Below, one piece after another: positions 63,733 through 64,000 of a stretch of 64,000 nucleotides of DNA. The DNA comes from Vibrio sp. UCD-FRSSP16_30 (GTDB taxonomy: Bacteria > Pseudomonadota > Gammaproteobacteria > Enterobacterales > Vibrionaceae). The notes under the pieces are model-generated. The model did not search any database. It saw nothing but the letters and a program-made list of their open reading frames with translations, and had not been told where the DNA came from. The stretch is taken from the NCBI RefSeq assembly GCF_001676025.1, contig NZ_LZFW01000068.1, forward strand, positions 111,785 to 175,784, written 5' to 3'. The position numbers and the translations under genes were made by a program. Numbering within the stretch: position 1 is the first letter of the stretch; each line of letters begins with the position of its first letter.

Positions 63733-64000
63733 GTAAGCGGTTAACGAAACCCACCTATCAATAGAAATCTAGCTTCGTCATAGTATCTTTTTTAAAGGAG
63801 ATATTATGAATCAAGAACAAAAACGTCATCACTGGGCTCAGATACTTGAGCAGCAACTAAACAGCAACTCGACGATTAAACAGTTTTGCCTCGATAATGG
63901 CATTAACTACCAAACCTTTCATTATTGGTTTAAAAAACTCAATAAACTAGAAGAACAAATTCAAGTTCAACCAATAGTGGTGACCGAAAATAATGTCGGC
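63733..64000 (+). mobile_element. Left end of an IS66-family insertion sequence (cut by window edge)
   Basis: GTAAGCGGTTAACGAAACCC at 63733-63752 has the GTAAGC start typical of IS66 terminal repeats. The tnpA-type accessory gene follows at once. The right end lies beyond the window, so the 8-bp target duplication cannot be tested. Confidence 0.75.
63806..64000 (+). CDS. tnpA: IS66 family accessory protein TnpA (partial)
   Basis: The frame starts at ATG 63806 with AAGGAG upstream and runs off the window after 65 codons. MNQEQKRHHWAQILEQQLNS, then TIKQFCLDNGINYQTFHYWFKKL, is the typical IS66 ORF1 helix-turn-helix N-terminus. It is needed with TnpB and TnpC for IS66 transposition. The part seen is intact. 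Confidence 0.88.
   Translation, partial: MNQEQKRHHWAQILEQQLNSNSTIKQFCLDNGINYQTFHYWFKKLNKLEEQIQVQPIVVTENNVG

Overview
The window looks like part of a Vibrionaceae genome, probably the smaller chromosome of a Vibrio or close relative. The evidence is moderate-to-low GC and typical Vibrio families (VxrABCD, the Vibrio-type DUF3069 protein, HlyU family, MshA-like pilin, solitary Omp_AT barrel). The order nrdD-nrdG-aminotransferase ... pntAB-vxrABCD ... yciH-ddl resembles, from memory, V. cholerae chromosome II around VCA0511-VCA0572. No rRNA, tRNA, CRISPR array or prophage was seen.

1-12 kb: a sulfur-stress module (CoA-disulfide reductase/rhodanese, divergent BigR-like ArsR repressor, two YeeE/YedE half-transporters) with three repeated operators; a secreted EEP-type hydrolase; anaerobic ribonucleotide reductase nrdDG under an FNR box and paired NrdR boxes; an aminotransferase; a retropepsin-like lipoprotein; and the molybdate transporter modABC. 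12-24 kb: a MITE, DUF3069, an outer-membrane barrel, HlyU family protein, pntAB, the cell-envelope stress system vxrABCD, a delta-class carbonic anhydrase isolated between long non-coding stretches, and a frameshifted tautomerase. 24-37.6 kb: yciH, a tyrosine recombinase, ddl, a SPOR lipoprotein, the lysine acetyltransferase pat (shortened in its ATP-grasp part), a 25-codon membrane ORF, galE, 5-oxoprolinase pxpABC, and ybbP-ybbA divergent from tesA.

37.6-39.9 kb is a small accessory spot: a second MITE copy, a yefM-yoeB toxin-antitoxin pair, and a lone integron-cassette-like unit (92-aa gene plus attC-like site). 39.9-58 kb: a GAF protein with degenerate GGDEF and EAL domains, an ABC-class ATPase, ravA-viaA, NUDIX, ltaE, two RhlE-type helicases (one with an in-frame stop before its basic tail), acpH, a YceB-like lipoprotein, pgpB, a YgbA-type protein and a MacAB-like exporter. 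58-64 kb: an orphan type IV pilin, a PL6 (alginate lyase family) lipoprotein, GNAT, AraC/SDR pair, and the left end of an IS66-family element cut by the window edge.

The most notable non-genic signals are two copies of a 164/177-bp MITE, each with a perfect 10-bp target duplication; a recurrent pattern of short (12-21 bp) tandem duplications at starts, stops and junctions of genes; an attC-like single cassette; a DnaA-box palindrome next to a candidate small RNA; and several decayed or catalytically altered genes.
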